From positions 1 through 64,000 of the forward strand of contig JAAYKY010000027.1 of NCBI GenBank assembly GCA_012522185.1: a stretch of DNA of 64,000 nt. The letters are read 5' to 3'. Position numbers and translations under genes: made by a program. This stretch comes from Flavobacteriaceae bacterium. Its GTDB lineage: Bacteria > Bacteroidota > Bacteroidia > Flavobacteriales > Weeksellaceae. The notes beneath the pieces are model-generated. The model did not search any database. It saw only the letters and a list, made by a program, of their open reading frames with translations, and was not told where the DNA came from. Each line of letters starts with the position of its first letter. Position 1 is the stretch's first letter. Shown one piece after another: positions 34,510 to 44,700 of this stretch.

Positions 34510-36120
34510 TTATCGGATGCCGTGCATCATTTTCTTCAACATAGGAGTCAATAACAATAATATCAAAGCTGCTGTCCATGGAAGAGCTGCAAATAAACCG
34601 AAGAAGTGCATCATGGAATAAGTTTCACTGATATGGTCAATCAATCCTCCAATTCTCGATCCAATGATATTTGCAATCGCAGAAGAAGCAAACCATAATC
34701 CGAAAATCAATCCCACTAATTTCTTAGGTGACAATTTACTTACATAGGACAGTCCTACGGGAGATAAACAAAGTTCTCCCGTTGTATGGAAGAAGTATGC
34801 TGCAATCAACCAAATCATACTAACCGATGCCGTTGCGGCTCCTTGTGGTATATCTTTACTTCCATACGCCAAAACCACAAAACCAATTCCCAAAAGGAAA
34901 AGACCCATGGCAAATTTCACTGGACCTGATGGATTCCATACCTTTTCCCAAATCTTACTAAATACCGCTGCCAAGGTTATAATAAAGAATGAATTCAAAA
35001 TCTGGAACCAGGAAGCTACTACTTCTGTTTCCAAAGCCGTAAACTCTCTGATAATTTTCCAAAGTCCTAAATACCAAATTATAACGAAACTAATCGATGT
35101 TGCAATAATAGTTGCCGGATATCTTTTAAATAATTTCTTTGCTAAACCAAATAATACTGCTGTCACAATAATCAATGGAAATAATGTCAAGGCCGCATCT
35201 ACCCATTTAAACACAACAGCCGCATTGCCCTCCAAAACTCTTTGGGTATAATCCAAAGCAAAGATATTCATCGAGCCTCCCGCTTGTTCAAAAGACAACC
35301 AGAAAAATATACTAAAGAAAATCAAGACCCCAACAACAATTAAACGATCACGAATCACTTTTGGATTCTCTTCATCAACTTCTCCTTCTTTCACCTCTTT
35401 CTTTCCGCCAATCTCCTCGATTTCATCTTGTACTTCACCTTGTACGGCAAGTAATTTCGGGTCTAATCCAATTCGACCAAAATAAGTTCTTGCGAAATAG
35501 AACTGAAGCATTCCAAAGAACATAAATACACCAGCCAATCCAAATCCATAATGCCATCCTACTTTTTCACCAATGTATCCACAAAGCATCATTCCTAAAA
35601 ATGCTCCGGCATTAATACCCATATAAAAAATCGTATATCCCGCGTCTTTTTTAGATGAGTTATCAGGGTACAATTGACCCACCATTGTTGAGATATTTGG
35701 CTTAAACATACCGTTTCCTAAGATCATCAAACCTAATCCAATGAAAAAGAAGTTTTTATCAAATATTTCCAATGCCATGGAAGCATGTCCTAAAGTCATC
35801 ATCAAAGCACCAATCAAAATTGCTTTTCGATAACCCGTCAATTTATCGGCGATAATACCTCCCAAAATCGGAGTTAAATAAACAAAACCTGTGTACCATC
35901 CGTATAGGTTCATCGCTTCTTGTCTTGTCCATTCCCATCCACCTTCGGCTAACGTACTTACTAAGAATAAGGTTAAAAGCGCTCGCATACCATAGTAGCT
36001 GAAACGCTCCCACATTTCCGTAAAGAATAAGACAAGTAATCCGGCCGGGTGACCCATTACCATTTTATCATCTACCCCTTGTTTTTTTAAATGTGAGATT
36101 AGTTGTTGATCTCTTTCCAT
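34510..36120 (-). CDS. POT-family peptide transporter
   Basis: This 536-residue proton-coupled peptide transporter has EMWERFSYYGMRALL in the first helix and FKPNISTMVGQLYPDNSSKKDAGYTIFYMGINAGAF. The hydrophilic loop after the sixth helix (EVQDEIEEIGGKKEVKEGEVDEE) is highly charged. The C-terminal helices match those of the 30937 gene almost motif for motif (GELCLSPVGLSYVSKLSP), so the two are close paralogues. It is preceded by the dipeptidyl peptidase gene after a 24-base gap, and this placement suggests that it takes up the dipeptides produced by that enzyme. Confidence 0.93.
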   Translation of the reverse strand: MERDQQLISHLKKQGVDDKMVMGHPAGLLVLFFTEMWERFSYYGMRALLTLFLVSTLAEGGWEWTRQEAMNLYGWYTGFVYLTPILGGIIADKLTGYRKAILIGALMMTLGHASMALEIFDKNFFFIGLGLMILGNGMFKPNISTMVGQLYPDNSSKKDAGYTIFYMGINAGAFLGMMLCGYIGEKVGWHYGFGLAGVFMFFGMLQFYFARTYFGRIGLDPKLLAVQGEVQDEIEEIGGKKEVKEGEVDEENPKVIRDRLIVVGVLIFFSIFFWLSFEQAGGSMNIFALDYTQRVLEGNAAVVFKWVDAALTLFPLIIVTAVLFGLAKKLFKRYPATIIATSISFVIIWYLGLWKIIREFTALETEVVASWFQILNSFFIITLAAVFSKIWEKVWNPSGPVKFAMGLFLLGIGFVVLAYGSKDIPQGAATASVSMIWLIAAYFFHTTGELCLSPVGLSYVSKLSPKKLVGLIFGLWFASSAIANIIGSRIGGLIDHISETYSMMHFFGLFAALPWTAALILLLLTPMLKKMMHGIR

Positions 36121-36144
36121 ATATATGTCAATTAATTAAAATTT

Positions 36145-38304
36145 TTAAAGATTTTCTAGAATATAATTAGTCATCAATGTATAAAGTTGAATTCGGGTTT
36201 TTCCTCCATAAATCCCGTGGTTTTTATCGGGATAAATCATCATATCAAATTGTTTGTTGGCTTCAATCAAGGCCGAAGCCAGATCCATCGCATTCTGAAC
36301 ATGCACATTGTCATCGGCCGTTCCATGAATCAGAAGAAATTTATTTCTCTCATCATCGAATTGCCCTGCATAAGTAATCGGCGAATTCCGGTCGTATCCA
36401 TTCGGATTTTCCTGCGGCGTACGCATAAACCTTTCGGTATAAACCGTGTCGTAATATCTCCAATTGGTAACCGGAGCTACCGCAATCGCCATTTTGAAAA
36501 CATCGCCTGCGCGGAAAATACAATTGCTCGACATATATCCGCCATAACTCCAACCCCAAATCCCAATTCGCGAAGCGTCTACATACTCATAAGTTGCCAA
36601 TAATCTAGCGGCAGCAATCTGGTCTTCTACTTCCATTTTCCCCAAATCCATATAGGTCTGCTTCTTGAAAGCCACACCTTTTCCACCGGTTCCGCGCCCA
36701 TCCACACAAACCACCAAATAGCCTTTCTGCGCCAACATAAAATACCATTGATCGTTCAAGCCATGCCAAGAATTGGTCACTTGTTGAGAGCCAGGTCCGC
36801 TGTACTGATACATCAAAACTGGATATTTTTTCTTTGGATCAAAATCTTTGGGTTTAATCATCCAGGCGTTCAAATCAGTTCCATTTACTTTGAGGGTAAA
36901 CAGTTCTTTGGTTCCGGCTCCGTCAGCCGAAAGTTGATTTGCCACACGTGAATTCTCGCGAAGGACGGCCAGTTCCTTTTTCTCATTTCCGCTTCGTAAA
37001 TAATAGGTTGTAGGCTGCTGAATCGAGGAATAGGAATTGATGAAATATTCAAATGTTTTGCTGAATTCAGCTGAATTCGTTCCTTTTTTATCAGTCAAGG
37101 CTGTTAAATTCTTTCCGTCCAAACCAATTTTATAAACCTGCTTTTCGGTGGAAACTCTTTTTCCGTCAAATGCATTGGATTGGAAATAAATCGTTTTGTC
37201 ATTTGGATTAAATCCATAAAAATCAGTCAGTTCCCAATCTCCTTTGGTAACTTGATTTTTAAGTTTTCCCGATTTTTCATAATAATAAATATGACGATTT
37301 CCATCACGGTCAGAAGCCCAAATAAAACTATTGTCATCCAAAAACTCAAGAATAAAATCGTCTGTATCAATCCATTTCGGATCTGTTTCAGAAAATAACT
37401 TATTAACTTTTAGCGAATTAACATCCACGAAATTCACATCGACTTTGTTTTGATGCCGATTGGAAGTTAAAACCGAAAGTGTATTTTTATCGTTTGTAAA
37501 TTTAATTTTGGGTATGTAATAATTTTCCACCGAAGAAAGATTAACCGCATCGGTTTTCCCCGATTTCAAATCATAAATATGTAAACTCACTTTTGAATTG
37601 TCTTCTCCGGCTTTCGGATATTTGAAACGCATTTCGTGCGGATAAAGACTATGTTCATAAACCGGAATGAAGAATTCGCGCACCTGAGACTCATCAAACT
37701 TCACAAAAGCCAGTGCTGAACCATCTGCATTCCAGTCAAAATGCCTTACAAAACCGAATTCTTCTTCATAAACCCAATCACAAATCCCATTGATGATTTC
37801 GTTTTTCTTTCCGTCTGTTGTGATTTGCGTCACCTTTCCGGAAGTTAAATCCTGATAATATAAATTGTTTTCAAACACAAATCCGACTTTGGTAGCGTCG
37901 GGCGAAAAAGTAGCTTCCTGAACGGGTTTCCCTTCGAAAATTGGTTTAAATGAATGAGAATTTAAGTCGTAAACCTGCCATTTTGCGGTGAAAGAGTGTC
38001 GATAAATCGGGTTAACTTCTGAGGCAAGAAGTAAGTATTTCTCGTCAGAACTGAAATAATATTCATCAAAATTCCCTTCAACAATAGCTATTCTGGAATC
38101 GGTTTTATTGACAAAAGAATTGTACGCATATTTATAGATTCCGGTTCCTTCGTTGATAGAATAATGAACGCCATCGTTCATAGAATTGATTCCGCGCAAG
38201 CCTTGGGCATAATACTTCCCACCCCAAATGGCCTCAAGACTTATATTCTGAGCACTGATAGTCAGCGCATTGAATACGCAAATCAGTAAAATAAAATTTC
38301 TCAT
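36145..38304 (-). CDS. Dipeptidyl peptidase IV (S9B), secreted
   Basis: The 719-residue serine peptidase starts with a signal peptide (FILLICVFNALTISAQN). It then has a beta-propeller with the N-terminal DPP IV marks (WVYEEEFGFVRHFDWNADGSALAF). The C-terminal catalytic domain carries GWSYGGYMS (Ser), the Asp in GTADDNVH and the His in NHGIYGG. DPP IV removes Xaa-Pro or Xaa-Ala dipeptides from the N-terminus of peptides. The start at 38304 was chosen because the track start (TTG at 38334) lies in the TATCTTTG promoter box. It is the first gene of a unit with two POT transporters. Confidence 0.94.
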   Translation of the reverse strand: MRNFILLICVFNALTISAQNISLEAIWGGKYYAQGLRGINSMNDGVHYSINEGTGIYKYAYNSFVNKTDSRIAIVEGNFDEYYFSSDEKYLLLASEVNPIYRHSFTAKWQVYDLNSHSFKPIFEGKPVQEATFSPDATKVGFVFENNLYYQDLTSGKVTQITTDGKKNEIINGICDWVYEEEFGFVRHFDWNADGSALAFVKFDESQVREFFIPVYEHSLYPHEMRFKYPKAGEDNSKVSLHIYDLKSGKTDAVNLSSVENYYIPKIKFTNDKNTLSVLTSNRHQNKVDVNFVDVNSLKVNKLFSETDPKWIDTDDFILEFLDDNSFIWASDRDGNRHIYYYEKSGKLKNQVTKGDWELTDFYGFNPNDKTIYFQSNAFDGKRVSTEKQVYKIGLDGKNLTALTDKKGTNSAEFSKTFEYFINSYSSIQQPTTYYLRSGNEKKELAVLRENSRVANQLSADGAGTKELFTLKVNGTDLNAWMIKPKDFDPKKKYPVLMYQYSGPGSQQVTNSWHGLNDQWYFMLAQKGYLVVCVDGRGTGGKGVAFKKQTYMDLGKMEVEDQIAAARLLATYEYVDASRIGIWGWSYGGYMSSNCIFRAGDVFKMAIAVAPVTNWRYYDTVYTERFMRTPQENPNGYDRNSPITYAGQFDDERNKFLLIHGTADDNVHVQNAMDLASALIEANKQFDMMIYPDKNHGIYGGKTRIQLYTLMTNYILENL

Positions 38305-38331
38305 CCTCTGTATTTCGCTTTTGAGCAAAAT

Positions 38332-38339
38332 CAAAGATA
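38332..38339 (-). promoter_or_regulatory. Candidate -7 promoter box of the dpp4-POT unit
   Basis: On the minus strand TATCTTTG matches TAnnTTTG exactly, 27 bases upstream of the ATG at 38304. No convincing TTG is seen at -33. Confidence 0.45.
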
Positions 38340-38428
38340 GAAAAATTTGGGAAAGTTTGGATTTAATTTAACACAAGATACTATTCAAACAAATTATCAG
38401 TCAGAAGTTGTATAATTTTATAATGGAT

Positions 38429-39793
38429 TTAAATCTTTGTTTTTAATTCCTCAAATAACAACGACTCTTGTTTACCGCTTTCCATATTTTTCAATGTGAG
38501 TTTTCCTGAATTCAACTCTTCTTCGCCAATCATTACCACAAACTTTACCGATTTTTTATCGGCATACTGCATTTGTTTTTTCATTTTGGCAGCGTCCGGA
38601 TAAACTTCACAGCGAATTCCTTTCGTTCTGAGTTTCATGGCAAGTTCCATGGATTTATCGGCTTCTTTTTCTCCAAAATTAATGAACAATACATCGAGGG
38701 AATTCTCGATGGATTCCGGGAATAAATTCAATTCTTCCACAACCAGATAAATTCGGTCCAAACCAAAAGAAATCCCCACTCCGGACAATCCTTTCAATCC
38801 AAAAATCCCGGTCAGATCATCGTAACGACCTCCACCTCCGATAGAACCCAGTTGAACGCCTTTGGCTTTTACTTCCAGAATCGCTCCTGTATAATAATCC
38901 AAACCGCGCGCTAAAGTCAAGTTTAGAACCAATTCTGCCGATTTCAATCCTAATTTCTGAACTTTCTCAAACACAAATCGAAGCTCTTCAATGCCTTTCA
39001 TTCCGATTTCGGACGAACTTAAAATCGATTCCAAAGAAGTCAATTGGGATTGGAAATCTCCCGACATAGTGAACAATGGAGACAGAATTTGGATTGCATT
39101 TTCAGAAATTCCTTTTTCCCGCATTTCTTCTTTTACTTTTTCCTCCCCGATTTTATCGAGTTTGTCCAAAGCAACGGTGAAATCAATTAATTTATCAGAA
39201 ATATTGGCTACTTCGGCCAGTCCACTCAAGATTTTTCGGTTGTTAAAATGAATTTCAACTGGAACATTTAATTCCGAAAATACCGCATCATACAGAGAAA
39301 CCAATTCGACTTCTTGTAAAAGTGAATCACTTCCCACGACATCGGCATCGCACTGATAGAACTCGCGGAAACGGCCTTTCTGCGGGCGGTCGGCACGCCA
39401 AACCGGTTGCATCTGATAGCGCTTAAATGGTAAAGTAATTTCGTTCTGGTGCTGAACCACATAACGCGCAAAGGGAACCGTTAAATCATAACGAAGAGCT
39501 TTTTCTGAGATCTGTGAAATGAGTTTCTGACTGTTTTTTTCGGCTAATAATTTCTCATCAGCTTTGGCTAAATAATCCCCTGAATTCAGAATTTTAAAAA
39601 TCAAGCGATCACCTTCTTCCCCGTATTTCCCGGTCAGCGTGGACAGGTTTTCGAAGGAAGGTGTTTCAATGGGCGAATAACCAAAAAGCTGAAACTGATG
39701 ACGGATTTTGTCAAAAATATATTGTCTTTTGCTTACCTCCTCAGGTGAAAAATCACGGGTTCCTTTTGGGATTGATGGTTTCTGAATTGCCAT
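38429..39793 (-). CDS. hisS: Histidyl-tRNA synthetase
   Basis: HisRS charges tRNA-His with histidine. The class II enzyme of 454 residues shows motif 1 [16 protein letters not shown], motif 2 near [28 protein letters not shown], the histidine-specific block [15 protein letters not shown] and motif 3 [13 protein letters not shown]. The C-terminal anticodon-binding domain follows. The start is at ATG 39793 ([15 protein letters not shown]), the usual N-terminus; the track start at 39829 is a TTG in a CATCTTTG box near the promoter. It is the only tRNA synthetase in the window. Confidence 0.96.
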   Translation of the reverse strand: MAIQKPSIPKGTRDFSPEEVSKRQYIFDKIRHQFQLFGYSPIETPSFENLSTLTGKYGEEGDRLIFKILNSGDYLAKADEKLLAEKNSQKLISQISEKALRYDLTVPFARYVVQHQNEITLPFKRYQMQPVWRADRPQKGRFREFYQCDADVVGSDSLLQEVELVSLYDAVFSELNVPVEIHFNNRKILSGLAEVANISDKLIDFTVALDKLDKIGEEKVKEEMREKGISENAIQILSPLFTMSGDFQSQLTSLESILSSSEIGMKGIEELRFVFEKVQKLGLKSAELVLNLTLARGLDYYTGAILEVKAKGVQLGSIGGGGRYDDLTGIFGLKGLSGVGISFGLDRIYLVVEELNLFPESIENSLDVLFINFGEKEADKSMELAMKLRTKGIRCEVYPDAAKMKKQMQYADKKSVKFVVMIGEEELNSGKLTLKNMESGKQESLLFEELKTKI

Positions 39794-39849
39794 TGAATCG
39801 GTTTTATTTAAAGTAAAATTACTTCGCAAAGATGATGATTTTCATTTAC

Positions 39850-39892
39850 AAAAAAAACCGCAAAGCTCATTCTAAGGGCTTCACGGTTTTAA
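39850..39892 (-). terminator. Terminator downstream of the endonuclease gene
   Basis: On the minus strand AAAACCG-TG-AAGC and GCTT-TG-CGGTTTT pair with a 2x2 internal loop around an 11-base loop and are followed by a run of T. It lies between the endonuclease gene and hisS. Confidence 0.65.
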
Positions 39893-39916
39893 ATATTGAT
39901 TTGAAAAAATTCTATT

Positions 39917-40972
39917 TTATTGCAAGATTAGTTTTTTAGTTTCTTTGGTTTCGTCTGCATATTGAATCAGTAAAATATAGGCTCCACTTTTAATTTCTTC
40001 TAAATTAATTTTCGCTTCTGACTTATTTGGTTTTTCTCCTAGGACTTTCGAACCATCAACCGAAAAGACACTCAATGATTTTATAATTTTATTGGACTTG
40101 ACGATGAATCCGCCGTTCGAAGGATTGGGATACACCTGAGTGATGGCAAAAATCTCATCTTTGACAGACATTTGTGGCCAAGTATTTTCAGCTTCGGGAC
40201 CGCCCCAAATAAGCGTTGCTAAATAAGGATTATCGATAAAAGGGTTTCGATTTCCTTGCATAGTTTGCAGAACTTCATTTCGTACGAGTTCATACTCTGA
40301 GACCGGATCTTCCGCATTCCATTGAAGGAAAATATCAGGCATGTCTTCATGGAAATTATGCTCACCGATGCTCACTTGATTAGCTGTGCAGCGATTGCCA
40401 TACCTAAGGTGCATATACATCATCATTCGGGCTACGTCGCCTTTCCATTCGTCTCCGGGATAGAAAAAGCCTTGGGAAGTGATATGAGAATCTCCTTCTC
40501 CTTCTGCAAACTTGCGATTGGAACGGCTGTTATTCCAAGTATAATCCACCGCACGAATGGAATGCGCATCAGACCCTGGACCTTCGTTGCCAAAGGACGG
40601 ATTTCCCAATGACTTTGGAAAAACATGTTCACGCACCCATTTTCCACTGCATGAACTTGTATGACAACTTTCGTCTTTGCTTCGAGTTCGGTCGTTTACA
40701 TGATCGTTATCCGAGTCGTTGTAGCCATAAATCAAAAAAACTTTTGAAGGATCCTCCGGCACGAGATCTGCTAATTTGAGAGCATTCCATACTTCTGGGG
40801 TATAAATCAGTTCGTAAGTATGCGTTGCAATGACAAGGGCAGAAAGATCATTTTCTAAATCTTCACCGGTTTGACCGTAATCAAGTCCAGTGTAATAAGC
40901 TGGAACCTGAGCTATAAGACTCAGGGGAAGCAGAAGTAATAAAAGTCGAATCATAAATTTAAAAACCTGCAA
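39917..40972 (-). CDS. Secreted endonuclease I with T9SS sorting domain
   Basis: This 351-residue protein has a signal peptide (RLLLLLLPLSLIAQV) and an endonuclease I domain. The nuclease part contains WVREHVFPKSLGNPSFG (metal-binding His), DAHSIRAVDYTWNNSRSNRKF and DVARMMMYMHLRYGN. A type A T9SS C-terminal domain follows (ITQVYPNPSNGGFIV...SLSVFSVDGSKVL...INLEEIKSGAYILLI) of about 75 residues. It is expected to be exported by SprA and to degrade DNA outside the cell for nutrients or biofilm control. The gene has its own terminator and is about 800 bases from sprA. Confidence 0.92.
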   Translation of the reverse strand: MQVFKFMIRLLLLLLPLSLIAQVPAYYTGLDYGQTGEDLENDLSALVIATHTYELIYTPEVWNALKLADLVPEDPSKVFLIYGYNDSDNDHVNDRTRSKDESCHTSSCSGKWVREHVFPKSLGNPSFGNEGPGSDAHSIRAVDYTWNNSRSNRKFAEGEGDSHITSQGFFYPGDEWKGDVARMMMYMHLRYGNRCTANQVSIGEHNFHEDMPDIFLQWNAEDPVSEYELVRNEVLQTMQGNRNPFIDNPYLATLIWGGPEAENTWPQMSVKDEIFAITQVYPNPSNGGFIVKSNKIIKSLSVFSVDGSKVLGEKPNKSEAKINLEEIKSGAYILLIQYADETKETKKLILQ

Positions 40973-41014
40973 TCTAAACTTATTAATTCGCTTAAATCTT
41001 AAATTAAAATTAAG

Positions 41015-41419
41015 TTATGAGGAAGTTTTCCATAGTTTAGAAAGGAGGAAGTAGGCGATGAGAGTTCCCGCTGCGTTTGCCAGCAGATCGAACCAATCAA
41101 AGGTTCTGCCTAAACCGGAAATATGTTGTAAAACTTCAATTCCAAGACCGATGAGAATTGAAATAAGTACGAGTCGGTATCGGTTTCGAATAAATTCAGA
41201 AAAGAAAAGAAGAAAGGTAAAAATGAAGAACAAAGTGGCATGCACCACTTTGTCTCCATTATCAAAAGATATTTTAGAAATCCAACCCTTTCCACCTGAG
41301 GAGATGGCCTCCATCGGCATAAGTGTTGCCAACAGTAAAAAAACTGTGTAAGCACCGAAAAGGAGTTTAGAATATAAGCTACCTTTTTTAGCCGGCAACC
41401 TCCTGATAACCTGCCGCAT
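41015..41419 (-). CDS. VanZ-family membrane protein
   Basis: The 134-residue protein has four membrane segments and the VanZ-like motif [19 protein letters not shown] and [32 protein letters not shown]. The family is named after the glycopeptide resistance gene vanZ, but its flavobacterial members are part of a conserved gcvH-vanZ tandem without a known role. The ATG overlaps the 3' end of gcvH by 32 bases. A TTG at codon 8 (LPAKKG) would cut this overlap to 11 bases, so the true start is uncertain. Confidence 0.85.
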   Translation of the reverse strand: MRQVIRRLPAKKGSLYSKLLFGAYTVFLLLATLMPMEAISSGGKGWISKISFDNGDKVVHATLFFIFTFLLFFSEFIRNRYRLVLISILIGLGIEVLQHISGLGRTFDWFDLLANAAGTLIAYFLLSKLWKTSS

Positions 41420-41768
41420 CTAATAAAGCATCATATTCAGAAGTATCCGACATTTCTACTTTGATGATCCAGCCTTCACCGTAGGGATCTGAATTAATCG
41501 TTTCGGGAGCTGAATTCAACTCTTCGTTGATTTCAATAATTTTACCGGAAACAGGAATAAACAAATCCGAAACAGTTTTTACGGCTTCGATGGATCCAAA
41601 AATTTCACCTTCTGAAATTTCATCTCCTTCCTGAACTGAGATATCGACATATACGATATCACCTAACTGATCTTGCGCAAAGTCGGTAATTCCGATGAAA
41701 GCTGTATTGCCATCTACTCTTACCCATTCATGGTCTTTGCTGTACTTTAATTCTTGTGGAACGTTCAT
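41388..41768 (-). CDS. gcvH: Glycine cleavage system H protein
   Basis: GcvH shuttles the aminomethyl group of glycine on its lipoyl arm. The 126-residue protein has the lipoylated lysine in [13 protein letters not shown], the expected N-terminus [12 protein letters not shown] and the C-terminal [13 protein letters not shown]. It lies downstream of sprA and upstream of the vanZ-like gene, a conserved arrangement in Flavobacteriia. The gcvT and gcvP genes are not in this window. Confidence 0.95.
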   Translation of the reverse strand: MNVPQELKYSKDHEWVRVDGNTAFIGITDFAQDQLGDIVYVDISVQEGDEISEGEIFGSIEAVKTVSDLFIPVSGKIIEINEELNSAPETINSDPYGEGWIIKVEMSDTSEYDALLDAAGYQEVAG

Positions 41769-41792
41769 GCTATAATTTTTCTATAAATTTAA

Positions 41793-44700
41793 TTAATTTC
41801 CAAATGATATGGTTAAACTTAATCCTGCACGGATGGTTGAAATTGGATAAGCGGTTGAAATTTTGTATTCCGTCATCATTTGATCCCAGAAAAATCTTAA
41901 ATTAAAGTTTTTACTGAAATCATAATCCGCTGAGAACTGAATCGATAATAATTGCTGCCCTCCAGTGACTTGGGAATCGTTGTCGAGAATTCGTCTGATT
42001 CGAGTTTCGCTGTCGCGCAAACGTAAGTCAGCCCGGAAATTCAAATCACCAGTAAAGGTTTTATTTCTTCCCTGATAACGCATTCTGAATTTCAAATCAC
42101 GCATCACATAACCCATCCCGATTACGTATTCTGTTCCGTAATCTTCAGTCAATGTATAATTGCTCAGACTCATGGTCATCAATCGATCTCGATTGTATTG
42201 CGCCCTCAACTGCAAACTATTTCTAAACGTCATATCTACTCCAATCAAAGGTGAGAACGACTCAATCATATTGACTGTTCCATAAATATTTTTGGAATAG
42301 AAATTAGCGTCCATATCTCTTCCCATCGGATCCATAAAGTAATTCGGATTGGATTGAATTCCGTTTACGGTATAGGATGAAAGGTAATTATGTGATACTT
42401 CAAAAACTTCGAACCATCGCTTGATAAACGGTAGGTTGGTCAATCCCGAATAAGTAACCGACCAGTTAGGCAATGGGATTCTTCGGTTATGTCCCAGCGA
42501 AGTTTTATGAGGATTTCTTCCTTCTACAGCCGAAACAAAAGCCGGAACCAAAACGTCGTAATTCGAAAGACCAAATCCATCATAATATCCGTCTCCCAAG
42601 GGTGCCATTCCATTGGCCATCCCCAATCGTTCCGAAATCACCTGTGTATTGTCCAAGAATGTCTGATACAAAGCATCTGGACTCATAAATGCAGTCGAAA
42701 TCGAAATATTACTACTGTTCAGTGTTTCCTGTCGATCCAAATAGGTATTGATGTTTGGATTATCGTAGGTTTTGATATTGAATGCATGTTCTGAACTTCG
42801 GAAAGTTGTAGATCGTCTTGCATTCAAATCGATTCTCAAATTAGGGAAAGGTTCCACGATGGAAGAAGCAGTAAAGTTCGTCCCACGCGTAATCACATAA
42901 GGCTCGAGTAATTGATCGCTTCGGGTCACCCAATCATTTCCTGATTCGATGAATTTCCGTTTGATATCGAATTCAGTCCCATAAATAAATCCTGCATTCG
43001 GGCCACCGTCTTTTCCGAAACCAAAGAAATTAGGTTCAGCTAAGATTCCCGGAATCACCGCTCCGTTGGTTTGATTGTAATTGAATTGGAAACGTCGGAT
43101 GCTCGACACCACCATCCAAGCATAATCCTTTCCGCGGTATTTGGTTTTGTATTGATGCGATTTATTGATTCTACGCAAAGCGCGCATCGACATTCCATCA
43201 TAAGCTCTTCCCAAAGAGTCGATTTCTCGTTTTCTTCCACGTTTGATGGAGTCGAGTTGATTGTATCCCCTGAATTCTGTATAGAATTTGGTCATATCAA
43301 AATCTCCAATCATCGAGAAATTACTTGCATTTTGTGCGATATTCCCCAATCCTTCGTTTCGATAAACCGTAGAACGCGCTTGCCAGTTGTAATTATTAGT
43401 TACACCTAATTCAATATTTGCCCAACTCATATAAGGGAACAAATGAATAGGTGTTTTCCAGTTCAACTGAATTTGATGATCATAGTTCACCGGACGACCG
43501 ATTTTGAATAGATTATTCCAAATCAGAGCTTTGTCTGCATATTCAAAAGCTGCCCCATCGTTCAGAGTTCGTGTGGAAGAAGTATAATCCAGTCGCAGCG
43601 ACTTCGTTAAATCAAATCCGATGTTATATTGCCAAGAGAACAAGAAATTATTACTAAAGGCAACCGGGAAAAGATAAGAAGAAGTTCCACCAAAGAATTG
43701 GTTTAAATCACGGTATTGTCTTTCGGTATAGGTTCGGTCGATATCCGTACGGAATGAGAACCTCGTCGGCAGTGGATTTACGTTGAATTCTTTCAGGAAT
43801 TTTAAATATTTAGCTGACCTTGCCGTGTCCTGAACTGCTCTCCAGTCTTCCAAAGGACGAATGTATTTCGCCGGGAAACTATAGTTATAATTTAAAGTTG
43901 CTTTTACGTTTTTCGTCAAATTATACGCCGTATATACATCTCGATTGTACATATCTGCATACATAAACGACAAAGCAAAGTTAGAAACATCGTAGAACCT
44001 TGCCGGTTTATTGTTCGTTTTCACTTTACGAATATTGCTAAACGTAAAGGACTTTTGTTGTGCATACGTCCGTACGACATCTTTGAGTTCTTCTTTTCTC
44101 GGATCTTCATCAAACAAGACATCACTATCAAGAGGGTTGTATTTCGGATCTGCGAACTGTTCGCTCATCGTCAGGTTAAATGGAATTTCCAATCCCCATT
44201 TTTCAGGCAAGAATTTGTCTAATTTAATCTGTGCATTTAAAGCATAATCTTTATAGTCTTCTTGATTTCTCTGACTGGGTCCAAGATCGATGGCTCCAAA
44301 TCCTGCGGAACTGATGCTTCCCGAAAGCTGAACTTGCGCAAAGTCTCCCAAGGTAAACCCAAGACTCGCCATAGCAGCATAGCCTCCTTCATTATCAATC
44401 TCACTCAGACGAAGTTCGTTGACCCAAACCAAAACTTCCTTGTCAAACTTACTCGTAGAACGCAAACCAATCATCACCGAAGTCACTGCGCCCAGCGTGG
44501 GTCGTCCTTTAACATAAATGCTTTTCTGAGGATTATTTTCGTCAGGAACAAATACAAATCGCTCCAATGGATTTGCTGAAGCGTCTAAGTCTCTTGCCTT
44601 TTTTGCCTCTACGAAATAATCTGTTTGAATGTCGATAAAGTTCTCATCCGGCCAGATAGCATTTAAAGTCGTAGCAGACCTAGGAGTGTATTTTAATGGA

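Noticed and set aside
42473-44579. Several plus-strand ORFs of 60-112 residues opposite sprA
   Set aside because: They are scattered, have no motifs, and sprA is continuous and conserved over the whole stretch.
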